The position numbers and the translations under genes were made by a program. This document shows, one piece after another, positions 16,890-25,110 of a stretch of DNA of 56,503 nt. The notes beneath the pieces were generated by a model. The model searched no databases. It saw only the letters and a list, made by a program, of their open reading frames with translations, and was not told where the DNA came from. Numbering within the stretch: the first letter of the stretch is position 1; each line of letters opens with the position of its first letter. The DNA is taken from positions 1-56,503 of the forward strand of contig JAIKWF010000102.1 of assembly GCA_024685005.1 (NCBI GenBank). Direction: 5' to 3'. The DNA is from Lachnospiraceae bacterium. GTDB taxonomy: Bacteria > Bacillota > Clostridia > Lachnospirales > Lachnospiraceae.

Positions 16890-17912
16890 ATGAAGAAAAA
16901 GGTTTTGATCTGTGACAGACAGGCGGATTTTGTAAGCCTTCTGCAAAGGAATCTTTCGGGGATGTTGTCCCGGGCGGGAATCGATGTATATGCCTATGAT
17001 GATGTGGAAAAACTCCTGGAAAGCCCTGAGGTCAGGGAGAGTTCTCTGACGCTGATCGGAGAAAGCCTTCTGAGTGCTTTTGACACAGAGAAGCTTCTTT
17101 CCCTTACAAAAAAAGTTGTGTACCTGACTGAGGAACGCCGGGGAGAGGGAATTTTCAAATATCAAAGCGCCGGCGCCCTGCAAAAACAGATCCTTCGGCT
17201 TCTTTTGGAAGATGAGGATTTTTCGGAGTTTGCCGGCCCGGCAGGAGGAGAGCACAGAGCAAAGATCATCGCTTTTTATTCCCCGGTGCGGCCCCTTTTG
17301 CAAAGCAGTCTGGCCCTGACACTGGGCCAGATTCTGGCAAAGGAACATAAGAGCCTGTATCTGAACTTCGAGCCCTATTCCGGCATGGAATATCTGATGC
17401 AAAGGGAGTTTTCCAAGGGTCTGACAGAGCTTTTGTTTTACATCAAAAATGAGGACTCCAGACTGGCCTGGCGGCTGGAATCTCTGGCAGAAAAGGTGGG
17501 GGAGTTGTCATTCATCCCGCCGGTATTTGCTTACCCGGATCTGGAGGAGGTGCAGCCGGAGGGATTCTGGAAGCTGATCAGCCGTATCGCACGGGAGACG
17601 GAATATGAATATCTTCTGTTGGATCTGAGTGAGCTGAACGGGATTTTTACCATTTTGGAAAACTGCGATATGATCTTTTGCCCCTATGTGGGAGATCCGT
17701 TGGCCATGGCAAAGGTTGACCGGTATGAAAAAATGCTGGAATTTCTGGAGTATAACAGGATCTTTGAAAAAACAAACAGGCTTGCTTTGCCCGGATTTTC
17801 CAGGCTTCCGGAAGGCGTTACGGCGCTGTGCCACAGTCAGATGGCGGACTATATCAAAGAAAAGATTCTGCCATTGATTTTGCAGGAGGGATGCGGAGTC
17901 TCAAATGGATAA
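16890..17912 (+). CDS. CpaE/TadZ-like pilus assembly protein with degenerate P-loop
   Basis: 340 residues: an N-terminal atypical receiver-like domain (KKKVLICDRQADFVSLLQRNL) followed by a MinD/ParA-like domain. In TadZ/CpaE proteins this domain helps place the pilus machine at a cell pole. Here the deviant Walker A expected in IIAFYSPVRPLLQSSLALTLG has neither the signature lysines nor the GG/GT residues, so nucleotide binding is doubtful. The hydrophobic strand before an acidic end (YEYLLLDLSEL) marks the Walker B-like position. The gene overlaps the CpaF gene by 8 bp, which ties it to the pilus motor. Confidence 0.78.
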   Translation: MKKKVLICDRQADFVSLLQRNLSGMLSRAGIDVYAYDDVEKLLESPEVRESSLTLIGESLLSAFDTEKLLSLTKKVVYLTEERRGEGIFKYQSAGALQKQILRLLLEDEDFSEFAGPAGGEHRAKIIAFYSPVRPLLQSSLALTLGQILAKEHKSLYLNFEPYSGMEYLMQREFSKGLTELLFYIKNEDSRLAWRLESLAEKVGELSFIPPVFAYPDLEEVQPEGFWKLISRIARETEYEYLLLDLSELNGIFTILENCDMIFCPYVGDPLAMAKVDRYEKMLEFLEYNRIFEKTNRLALPGFSRLPEGVTALCHSQMADYIKEKILPLILQEGCGVSNG

Positions 17913-19137
17913 GGGATACGAAGAAGAAAAACAGCGGATCAGACAGAGACTTTTGCAGCGGCTGGATACAGAGCAGGAAATGCCGGATGAAAAAGTTATG
18001 GAGCTGATCGAAGACGAGATCCTTTTGGCCGGCCGGGACAGGTATCTTTCCCTTTCCGGAAAAGATAAGCTCCGCAGGGAATTGTTTTTCGGGATTCGGA
18101 AGCTGGATATTTTGCAGGAACTCATCGAGGATCCTTCGGTTACGGAGATCATGGTAAACGGCCCCGATCGGATCTTTATTGAAAGAAACGGAAGTCTTTC
18201 CAGGTATCCGGAGCGCTTTGAATCCAGGGAGAAACTGGAAGATGTGATAGGACAGATCGTATCCGGATGCAACCGGGTGGTCAATGAACGGGATCCGGTG
18301 GTGGATGCCAGATTGGAAAACGGAAGCAGAGTGCATGTGGTTTTAAGGCCTGTTGCCCTAAACGGCCCCATTCTTACCATACGAAGGTTCCCTGAGCATC
18401 CCATCACCATGGAGCAGCTTTTGCAATTCGGCTCCATCACCCGGGAGGCAGCGGAGTTTTTAAAGAAGCTTGTCATTGCCGGATACAACATTTTTATCAG
18501 CGGCGGAACGGGAAGCGGAAAGACTACTTTTTTGAATGTGCTTTCGGATTATATTCCCAAAACCGAACGGATCATAACCATTGAAGACTCCGCGGAGCTG
18601 CAGATACAAAATGCCGAGAATCTGGTCCGGTTAGAGACAAGGAACGCCAATATGGAAGAGTGCAGACCCATCACCATACGGGATCTGATCCGGGCTTCTC
18701 TGCGTATGCGACCGGACCGGATCATTGTGGGAGAAGTTAGGGGCGCAGAGGCATTGGATATGCTGCAGGCCTTTAATACAGGGCACGACGGCTCCCTTTC
18801 CACGGGACATGCCAACTCTGCTGAGGATATGATCGCCAGACTGGAAAGCATGGTACTGATGGGAGTGGAACTGCCGCTTCCTGCCATCCGCAGACAGATC
18901 GCATCGGGGATCGATATCCTGGTCCATTTGGGAAGGCTTCGGGACCGGAGCAGAAGGGTACTTTCCATCAGGGAAATGACCACAGATGAAACAGGAGAGA
19001 TCGCGCTGAAAACGCTGTTTTCCTTTGAGGAGACGGGAGAGGATGAAGAAGGAAGAGTGCTGGGAGCACTGGTCAGGCAGGGAAAGTTGCAGGATGAAAG
19101 AAAACTGCATCTGGCGGGACTGCAGCCGGATGCGTAG
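17905..19137 (+). CDS. tadA: CpaF/TadA-type secretion ATPase
   Basis: The 410-residue motor ATPase of the Tad pilus, from the type II/IV secretion GspE superfamily. An N-terminal helical domain is followed by the nucleotide domain with Walker A ISGGTGSGKTTFLN, Asp box ERIITIEDSAEL, the Arg-rich RASLRMRPDRIIVGEVRGAEA (Walker B region) and His box STGHANSAEDMIARLE. All key motifs are intact. It forms a cytoplasmic hexamer that acts on the TadB/TadC platform. Its ATG overlaps the stop of the CpaE-like gene (ATGGATAA). Confidence 0.95.
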   Translation: MDKGYEEEKQRIRQRLLQRLDTEQEMPDEKVMELIEDEILLAGRDRYLSLSGKDKLRRELFFGIRKLDILQELIEDPSVTEIMVNGPDRIFIERNGSLSRYPERFESREKLEDVIGQIVSGCNRVVNERDPVVDARLENGSRVHVVLRPVALNGPILTIRRFPEHPITMEQLLQFGSITREAAEFLKKLVIAGYNIFISGGTGSGKTTFLNVLSDYIPKTERIITIEDSAELQIQNAENLVRLETRNANMEECRPITIRDLIRASLRMRPDRIIVGEVRGAEALDMLQAFNTGHDGSLSTGHANSAEDMIARLESMVLMGVELPLPAIRRQIASGIDILVHLGRLRDRSRRVLSIREMTTDETGEIALKTLFSFEETGEDEEGRVLGALVRQGKLQDERKLHLAGLQPDA

Positions 19138-19174
19138 ATGAAAAACGACGCTGCGAGCCCGGAAAGGAGAAACG

Positions 19175-19912
19175 ATGGACTATGAAACATATCGCATGGG
19201 GCCTCTGGAAAAGGCCGGATATGCTGCCTTGTATGAGGGACTGTTTGTTCTCATCGGCTTTTTGTTTTACGGAAATCCCCTGGCAGGATTACCGGGAGTT
19301 TTGCTTCTGCCCTTTTGCATCAAGCGCAAATCTGCCGGGCTGGGAAAAAAGAGAAGGCAGGAGCTGCTTTTGCAGTTTAAAGAGTTGATCCTGTCCTACA
19401 GCAACAGTTTAAAAGTTGGCTACTCTATCGAAAATGCCCTGCGGGAAGCTTATAAAGAGCTGGGTTTTTTATACCGGGAAGAGGACATGATCATGCAGGA
19501 ATGCCGGGATATGATGGGAAAGCTGCAGAACAATCATACTATCGATTCCTTATTTATGGATTTCGGGAAAAGGAGCGGCCTGCGGGAGATCCGGGATTTT
19601 GCGGAAGTTTTTGCCGTGGCAAAAAAGGCCGGCGGCAATCTGCCGGCCATCATAGGAGATTCGGCCCAGAGGATCGCTTTGAAGATGACGGAAAACGAAC
19701 AGATCGCCCTGCTGTTTGCGGCAAAAAAGTTTGAGCAGCGGATCATGGATCTGGTACCCATAGTGATCATTTTATACATCGGTGTTACCAGCCCCGGTTA
19801 CTTTGATCCGCTTTACGGAAATGTGGCAGGGATTGTGATCATGACTCTTTGTCTGGGAGCATATCTGGCGGCATTTTTATGGTCGGAAAAAATCATGGAT
19901 ATTGAATGGTAG
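19175..19912 (+). CDS. tadB: TadB-like inner-membrane platform protein (T2SF domain)
   Basis: A 245-residue GspF-superfamily protein. N-terminal membrane segments (about residues 15-50) precede the cytoplasmic T2SF helical bundle (LLQFKELILSYSNSLKVGYSIENALREAYKEL, then FAVAKKAGGNLPAIIGDSAQRI) and two C-terminal membrane helices. It serves as half of the platform that the CpaF ATPase turns during pilus assembly. AAAGGAG precedes the ATG; its TAG overlaps the ATG of the TadC-like gene (ATGGTAG). Confidence 0.9.
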   Translation: MDYETYRMGPLEKAGYAALYEGLFVLIGFLFYGNPLAGLPGVLLLPFCIKRKSAGLGKKRRQELLLQFKELILSYSNSLKVGYSIENALREAYKELGFLYREEDMIMQECRDMMGKLQNNHTIDSLFMDFGKRSGLREIRDFAEVFAVAKKAGGNLPAIIGDSAQRIALKMTENEQIALLFAAKKFEQRIMDLVPIVIILYIGVTSPGYFDPLYGNVAGIVIMTLCLGAYLAAFLWSEKIMDIEW

Positions 19913-21357
19913 GAACAGAACGTATGAGACCAAGTATGGGAATGGGGATCCTGTCGGCTGTCTGGACGATGATCCTTTTGGTTTTGCTTATAAAGAGCAG
20001 AAAGACAGACTGTCCGAAGCAGGAATCCTTTGTCAGCGGGCTGCTTTTCAGGATGGGTATCTATCTGGAGGAAAAGCCCTGCTTTCAGAAGGTAGAATCC
20101 CAAAGGACAAAACATATATTAAAGGACCTGTATCCGGCTACGGATATAAGGGCCAAATGCAGGGAATACTATGGTGAAAAGATCGGAAAGATGATCCTGA
20201 TCTTTACCGCAGGCTGTTATCTGACTACAGTCCTCAGCTTTGTGACGGAGCGGGACAGTATTTTGCAGCAGGGAAGTCTGAAGCGGGGAGGATATCTTTC
20301 GGATGATCAGACAGTGGAGCTGGTGATCACGGATCCTGACACGGAAGAAAGCAGAAGTCTTCAGCATACCCTGCTTTCACAGCGGTATCCCGAAAAAGAG
20401 CTGGACGACCTGGCCGATGAGCTGGAAGAAAAGCTCCCCGGGCTGATCCTGGGGGACAATACTGACCTTTCCCGGGTAAAAAGTAAGCTGAGCCTTACAA
20501 ACGGATATGAGAGATATCCCTTTTCCATCGACTGGCTCAGCAGTGATTATGCGCTCATCGACAGTGACGGAAGCGTGCATAACACGGAAATACAGGAAAG
20601 CACGGCGGTGACGCTGACGGCGGATCTGACCTTTCGGGAATATGAACGGTCCATAAGCTTTCCCGTAGTGCTGCAGCCGGCAACTTTTACCGGAGAAGAA
20701 GCCCTGCAGCGGGAGACGGAGCGGATCCTGAATGAAAGCGACGAGGCCCAGGCAGAAGCAGAGACCTTTCGCCTGCCCGGGGAGCTGTTCGGGAAAAAAG
20801 TATCCTACAGCATTCGGGGGGAAGGGACGCCGGCCTGTCTGTTTCCGGTCTTTTGTCTTTTGATCCCGCTGCTCTTTTGTCTTCAGGATAAGGATCTTGA
20901 AAACAGGCTGCAGAAGCGGAAAAAGAGAACGGACGGGGAGTATCCCGCCTTTGTGGAGAAATTCGTTCTTTTGTACGGAGCGGGTATGAGCATCAGGAGG
21001 ATTTTCGAAAGGCTGGAGAGGGACGATCTGCAGGAGGATCTGAAAGAGCAGATCCGTGTTTTAGTCAGGGATCTGCATAACGGGATTCTGGAACAGACCG
21101 CCTTAGAGCAGTTTGGACACAGACTGGCAACACCCTGCTATATCAAGTTTTCAGGTCTCTTGATCAGCCATCTGAAAAAGGGCAATACCGATCTGAAAAA
21201 GCTTTTGGAGGAAGAGGCCGGCAGGGCCTTTGAGATCCGGAGGAATCTGGCCAGAAAGAAGGGAGAAGAGGCGGGAACAAAGCTTCTTTTCCCCATGATC
21301 CTCATGCTGGGAGTGGTTATGGCGGTGATCATTTTGCCCGCATTTTTATCCTTTTAA
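19906..21357 (+). CDS. tadC: TadC-like platform protein with extracytoplasmic Ig-like insertion
   Basis: 483 residues, longer than ordinary TadC (about 300). The C-terminal part is the expected T2SF domain (FVEKFVLLYGAGMSIRRIFERLE, about residues 345-450) plus a final helix. Between membrane helices near residues 93-112 and 305-325 is a ~190-residue loop predicted outside the cell. Within it, YPFSIDWLSSDYALIDSDG followed by VTLTADLTFREYERSISFPVVL resembles the 'atrophied bacterial Ig' pattern. The platform protein thus seems to carry an external domain. An in-frame ATG at 19924 is an alternative start with AGGAACAG upstream. Confidence 0.82.
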   Translation: MVGTERMRPSMGMGILSAVWTMILLVLLIKSRKTDCPKQESFVSGLLFRMGIYLEEKPCFQKVESQRTKHILKDLYPATDIRAKCREYYGEKIGKMILIFTAGCYLTTVLSFVTERDSILQQGSLKRGGYLSDDQTVELVITDPDTEESRSLQHTLLSQRYPEKELDDLADELEEKLPGLILGDNTDLSRVKSKLSLTNGYERYPFSIDWLSSDYALIDSDGSVHNTEIQESTAVTLTADLTFREYERSISFPVVLQPATFTGEEALQRETERILNESDEAQAEAETFRLPGELFGKKVSYSIRGEGTPACLFPVFCLLIPLLFCLQDKDLENRLQKRKKRTDGEYPAFVEKFVLLYGAGMSIRRIFERLERDDLQEDLKEQIRVLVRDLHNGILEQTALEQFGHRLATPCYIKFSGLLISHLKKGNTDLKKLLEEEAGRAFEIRRNLARKKGEEAGTKLLFPMILMLGVVMAVIILPAFLSF

Positions 21358-21460
21358 GCAGAAAGACGGCGCAGCGTATGCTGTATCAAACAATAAGAAA
21401 AACGGAGCCGGCTTGCCGGCCGGTATTCCGGTCGGCCCGTAGTCAAAAGGAGGTGAAAAC

Positions 21461-21628
21461 ATGAACGAATTGCGTGCACTTTGGATGGACGAAGAAGGGA
21501 TCGGCACGGTGGAGATCATTTTAATCCTTGTCGTGTTGATTTCGTTAGTCCTGATCTTCAAAAAACAGCTAACAGATCTGGTAAACAACATCTTCAAAAA
21601 GATCACATCTGAAAGCAACAAAGTCTGA
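21461..21628 (+). CDS. Flp1-family type IVb pilin
   Basis: A 55-residue gene with AAGGAGG seven bases upstream of its ATG. The peptide begins MNELRALWMDEEGIGTVEII and continues with a hydrophobic helix (LILVVLISLVLIF), then a short basic/polar tail. Cleavage after Gly13 leaves the conserved Glu at +5, as required by A24 prepilin peptidases. Size and layout match Flp1-like pilins, so this is the likely major pilus subunit. It lies between the TadC-like and DUF5702 genes, where the pilin gene belongs. Confidence 0.9.
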   Translation: MNELRALWMDEEGIGTVEIILILVVLISLVLIFKKQLTDLVNNIFKKITSESNKV

Positions 21629-21732
21629 AGGTTTATCAAACAAAAAAGAAACAAGTAAACAATTAGCAAGTGCAGGCAGTATCGGAAAGAATCGATTGTA
21701 AATCGGATGATAAGCAAGAACGGAGTAAAGAC

Positions 21733-23229
21733 ATGCAACAGGGATTGGAACAAAAAAGAGAAGGAGCCATTACCGTATATATGGCATTGACGCTGACGGT
21801 TCTGCTTTCACTTTTTGTCTTTCTTATCTCAGAAGCAAGAAGCAGGGCAGTGGAGCTGGTGGCAAGCTGCGGCGTGGATCTTGGAGTGTATTCCGTATTC
21901 GCGGAATATAACAGAGAACTCTTTGAGGAATATGATCTGTTGTTTGTCGATACTTCGTACGGAAAAGACCGGGCAGGGGATCAAATGAAACAGAGACTTG
22001 CCTATTACATAGAGGAAAATCTCAGCAAAGGAAAAGTGAAAGCAGGGATCGGAACGGATCTTCTGCAGACGGAGCTTTCCGATCTGCAGATCAAAGAGTG
22101 TTCCTATGCCACGGATGAAAAGGGGGAGATTTTTTACAGACAGGCAGCGGAGTTTATGAAGCAAACCTACGGGGTCTCCTATCTGCGGGAACTGGAAGAA
22201 GAGTTAGCCATTGCAAACGAAAACGATCTTTTTACCAGAGATGTGACAAGTGAAAGAGAGCAGAATCAAAGGCGGCTGGATGAGCTGAAAGAAGAGGGGG
22301 TGCCCACAGGAGAGGTGGATGAAAACGGTAATCCGGTGACAAAGCCTGTGGAGTTTGACAATCCTGCAGATTCCGTAAATGCATCCAGATCCTTAGGGGT
22401 ACTGAATCTGGTGACGGACGCTTCTGCTCTGTCTTATAGCGGAATCAGGGCGGGGACGCAGCTATCCTCTGCCATGAACCATTCGGATGGAAACGGACTT
22501 TGCGGCAGAAAGCATTCCACCACTGCGGACGGTTTGTGGTTTTGCCTGTATCTGCGGGAGCATTGCGGGAGCTTCCGCCAGCCCAAGGAGACCGGAGTTT
22601 TGCAATACCAGATGGAATATATTCTGGAAGGAAAGGATAACGACGTGGACAATCTGAAGGCTGTGGTGACAAAGCTGCTGGCACTGCGGGAAACGGCTAA
22701 TGTGGTCTATCTTTTTTCCGATGCGGCAAAAATGGGTGAGGCGGAAGCACTGGCTGCATCCATCGCTACGGCAGCGGGTTTGCCGGTCCTGACAGAGCCC
22801 ATAAAGATATCTCTTTTATTTGCCTGGGCCTGGGCAGAAAGTGTATGGGACGTACGCTGTCTTTTAGCAGGCCGCAGCGTAAAGATCTTAAAGACATCCC
22901 AGGACTGGCACTGCTCTTTGTCAGGGCTGCTTGGAGATGCCGGCGGGGAGCTTCCGCCACAGGAGGAAACCGACCGCAGCGGTCTTGCGAGGATCAGCAG
23001 AGGAGAACTGGGATATGAGGAATATCTTCTATTGTTTCTCAGCATGGAAGGAAAACAGACAAAGCTTAACAGGATGATGGACCTGGCAGAACTGGATGTC
23101 AGAAAAAACTCCGGAGACTATGGCTTTTTCCTGTCTGATTGTATGGAGTATCTGACGGTGGAGGCGCTGGTCACCGGCAGAAAAGGCGGCAGCAAAACGG
23201 TCCGGCGCAATTTTTCTTACGACGGTTGA
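21733..23229 (+). CDS. DUF5702-like Tad-associated surface protein
   Basis: About 498 residues. The N-terminus (KREGAITVYMALTLTVLLSLFVFLISEARSRAVELVASC) is a pilin-like helix comparable to TadG/TadE signal-anchors; the rest is a soluble extracytoplasmic domain with FAEYNRELFEEYDLLFVDTSYG and the later MEYILEGKDNDVDNLKAVVTKLLALRE. I recognise this as the DUF5702 family, linked to Tad loci of Clostridia and perhaps a TadG counterpart. The start chosen has CGGAG seven bases upstream; an in-frame ATG at 21670 lacks a site. Molecular role unknown. Confidence 0.82.
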   Translation: MQQGLEQKREGAITVYMALTLTVLLSLFVFLISEARSRAVELVASCGVDLGVYSVFAEYNRELFEEYDLLFVDTSYGKDRAGDQMKQRLAYYIEENLSKGKVKAGIGTDLLQTELSDLQIKECSYATDEKGEIFYRQAAEFMKQTYGVSYLRELEEELAIANENDLFTRDVTSEREQNQRRLDELKEEGVPTGEVDENGNPVTKPVEFDNPADSVNASRSLGVLNLVTDASALSYSGIRAGTQLSSAMNHSDGNGLCGRKHSTTADGLWFCLYLREHCGSFRQPKETGVLQYQMEYILEGKDNDVDNLKAVVTKLLALRETANVVYLFSDAAKMGEAEALAASIATAAGLPVLTEPIKISLLFAWAWAESVWDVRCLLAGRSVKILKTSQDWHCSLSGLLGDAGGELPPQEETDRSGLARISRGELGYEEYLLLFLSMEGKQTKLNRMMDLAELDVRKNSGDYGFFLSDCMEYLTVEALVTGRKGGSKTVRRNFSYDG

Positions 23230-23315
23230 TAGCAGCGACTGACAGGCATGCAACACGATAACGGTGCACAGATCCGTAATGAAACACATGGAACAGTTCG
23301 GGAGCGGTTTCGCCG

Positions 23316-23461
23316 GATGGGGATATCCTTTTGGGAGGTCGGTATGGTTTATTCACACACACTCTTATATTTTCTCCAAAACCATAAGAAAGGAAAAAAC
23401 ATTCTTCCTGAGTCCATTGCCAACACAACAAAAACCGGCATCGAAAGGATATCCCCATCTG
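23316..23461. repeat. Inverted repeat flanking ~130 bp at the start of the TadE-like gene
   Basis: ATGGGGATATCCTTT (23317-23331) is matched inverted by AAAGGATATCCCCAT (23444-23458). The segment between encodes the unusual basic N-terminal extension of the TadE-like protein. The arrangement is reminiscent of a small inverted-repeat element, but no target duplication is evident. Confidence 0.5.
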
Positions 23462-24093
23462 CGCGAAGCGGCTCTCTGACTGTGGAAGCTGCCATGGTGG
23501 CACCCCTGTTTTTGTTTTTCTGTATCAGCCTGATCTCCGTTATGGATATGCTGAGAACCTATATGCATACGGAAATGAAACTGTATTCGACGGCCCGGGA
23601 TCTGGCGGTAGCTTCGGCAGGGGCAGGGGAAGATGATATGATTCGGCTCAGCCTCGTCTATCCCGTCACTTCCATGGGAACGCCCCGGTACTTTCAAAAG
23701 ATGCTGGTGTTGGAAAACCATGTTGCGGTTCATGCATTTAACGGCTATTCCGGAAATGATCTTTCATGGAACAGGGGAGAGGAAGAGTACGTTTATGTAA
23801 CGCAGGACAGCGAGGTTTATCACCGGCAAAGAAGCTGCAAGCATCTGAATGTTTCGGTTACTACGGTGACCAGGGACAATGTTTCAAAGGAAAGGAATCT
23901 GGACGGCAGCAAATACAGGGCATGCCCTTACTGCAAAAAAGTATCTCCCAACAGCGATGGGAACAATGTTTATATCACGGATTACGGGAACCGGTATCAC
24001 ACCATGGCAGACTGCCCGGACTTAAAGCGGTCCGTGACCAGGATCCCCATATCACAAATAGGAGGAAGAAGGCCATGCAGGGACTGCGGATGA
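23344..24093 (+). CDS. TadE-like pseudopilin with two C-terminal cysteine (zinc-type) motifs
   Basis: About 249 residues from the ATG with GGGAGG five bases upstream. The pilin-like core GSLTVEAAMVAPLFLFFCISLI has Glu at +5 after Gly, but it sits behind a leader of some 40 residues, much longer than usual. After the TadE-like region come two related modules: VYHRQRSCKHLNVSV...YRACPYCKK, and YHTMADCPDLKRSV...RPCRDCG. This YHxxxC(x)xL...PCxxC pattern resembles the Ada-type/competence-associated metal-binding repeat. A pilus tip or minor subunit with a zinc- or ligand-binding head is a reasonable inference. The end overlaps the second prepilin peptidase by 19 bp. Confidence 0.8.
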   Translation: MVYSHTLLYFLQNHKKGKNILPESIANTTKTGIERISPSARSGSLTVEAAMVAPLFLFFCISLISVMDMLRTYMHTEMKLYSTARDLAVASAGAGEDDMIRLSLVYPVTSMGTPRYFQKMLVLENHVAVHAFNGYSGNDLSWNRGEEEYVYVTQDSEVYHRQRSCKHLNVSVTTVTRDNVSKERNLDGSKYRACPYCKKVSPNSDGNNVYITDYGNRYHTMADCPDLKRSVTRIPISQIGGRRPCRDCG

Positions 24094-24521
24094 GCGCTCT
24101 GTTTTTATTGCCTATGCTGGGGTGGAATACGGTGACGGATCTGAAAAGAAAACAGATCAGTCTTTTATCGGTGATCCTGTTTGGCCTGACAGGTATAGTT
24201 CTGGCGTCGGTTAGTTCTCTCAGAAGTTTTTTTCTGAAAGAATCCTTGGAAAGCCTTATTGCAGGGGCAGCCATAGGCGCGCTGCTGTTGCTTTTATCCC
24301 GCCTCACCCGGGGAGCAGTCAGCTTCGGAGATGGTCTTATATTTGCGGTGTTAGGGCTGTATTTAGGAATTTTTCAGGTTGTGCTGCTTTTGTTTCTCTC
24401 CTGCTTTGCAGCGGGAATCACGGGAACGGTACTGCTGATCATGGGCAGGGCGGATCAGAAAAGCAGGCTTCCGCTGGTGCCCTTTGTATTGATTTCTTAT
24501 ATGGCTCTGTTGGCACTATGA
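24075..24521 (+). CDS. A24-family prepilin peptidase, second copy
   Basis: 148 residues with about six membrane helices. The two aspartate motifs are WNTVTDLKRKQIS (near residue 20) and VSFGDGLIFAVLG (near residue 90; the family's GxGD box reads FGDG). It is only distantly similar to the first peptidase at 16362. GGAGG precedes the ATG by nine bases, and the gene overlaps the TadE-like gene. Two leader peptidases in one Tad operon suggest separate substrates (Flp pilin against TadE-like pseudopilins). Confidence 0.82.
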   Translation: MQGLRMSALFLLPMLGWNTVTDLKRKQISLLSVILFGLTGIVLASVSSLRSFFLKESLESLIAGAAIGALLLLLSRLTRGAVSFGDGLIFAVLGLYLGIFQVVLLLFLSCFAAGITGTVLLIMGRADQKSRLPLVPFVLISYMALLAL

Positions 24522-24632
24522 AATTGTAAATAAAGGTGTTGCAGCCCACAGTGACGGCGATAAGGATTTGGAAGGCAATAACCCGGGGAAGACTGAGATG
24601 CCGGCAGGATGATATAGAAAAAGGAGGACAGA

Positions 24633-25106
24633 ATGCAGGATCAGACAAGGCAAAAAGCAAAAGGAAAAAAAAGAAGCATGAAGGGCAGTTCTACTGTGGA
24701 AGCAGCCCTGGTGGTGCCCCTTCTTTTAGGGGTGATCTTTTTTACCGTATATGCCGCCGTCTTTTTGTATAACAGGGCAGCGGCCCAGTCTGCCTGTGGG
24801 CAGGCAGCGGTTATGGCGGCGGGAATGGAACATGAAAACAGCGCCACCATCGAAAGCAGGATCGGCACATATTTGAAGGAGGAGGGGGGACATTTTCCCA
24901 TGGTGGTCGGCAGCAGACAGGAAGTGAAAGCATCTTTGATAAATGTGCGGGTTTGCAGCAGTCTGAGCCAGGAGGTGAATGCCTTCTTTATCCCCGGAGG
25001 AAAAAGAAAGCTTTCCTTTGAAGCCAAAGAAACTATACAAAGACTGGATCCGGCAGCTGTGCTTCGGATGAAAAAGATAGCAAAAAAGAAAGGAAAAAAG
25101 GAGTAG
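24633..25106 (+). CDS. TadE-like pseudopilin
   Basis: 157 residues: a strongly basic leader, then MKGSSTVEAALVVPLLLGVIFFTVYAAVFLYNRAAAQSAC, a class III prepilin signal (cleavage after Gly, Glu at +5) merging into the pilin helix. The remainder is a short alpha/beta extracytoplasmic domain with a basic C-terminus (KKIAKKKGKKE). Minor pilin role is inferred. AAAGGAGG lies six bases before the ATG. A 111-bp gap before it contains no recognisable riboswitch or terminator. The next gene starts 4 bp after its stop. Confidence 0.85.
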   Translation: MQDQTRQKAKGKKRSMKGSSTVEAALVVPLLLGVIFFTVYAAVFLYNRAAAQSACGQAAVMAAGMEHENSATIESRIGTYLKEEGGHFPMVVGSRQEVKASLINVRVCSSLSQEVNAFFIPGGKRKLSFEAKETIQRLDPAAVLRMKKIAKKKGKKE

Positions 25107-25110
25107 GGAT

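Noticed and set aside
24522-24632. Cyclic-di-GMP riboswitch in the gap before the second TadE-like gene
   Set aside because: GC-rich stretches looked promising, but the conserved GEMM core and tetraloop-receptor segments are absent.
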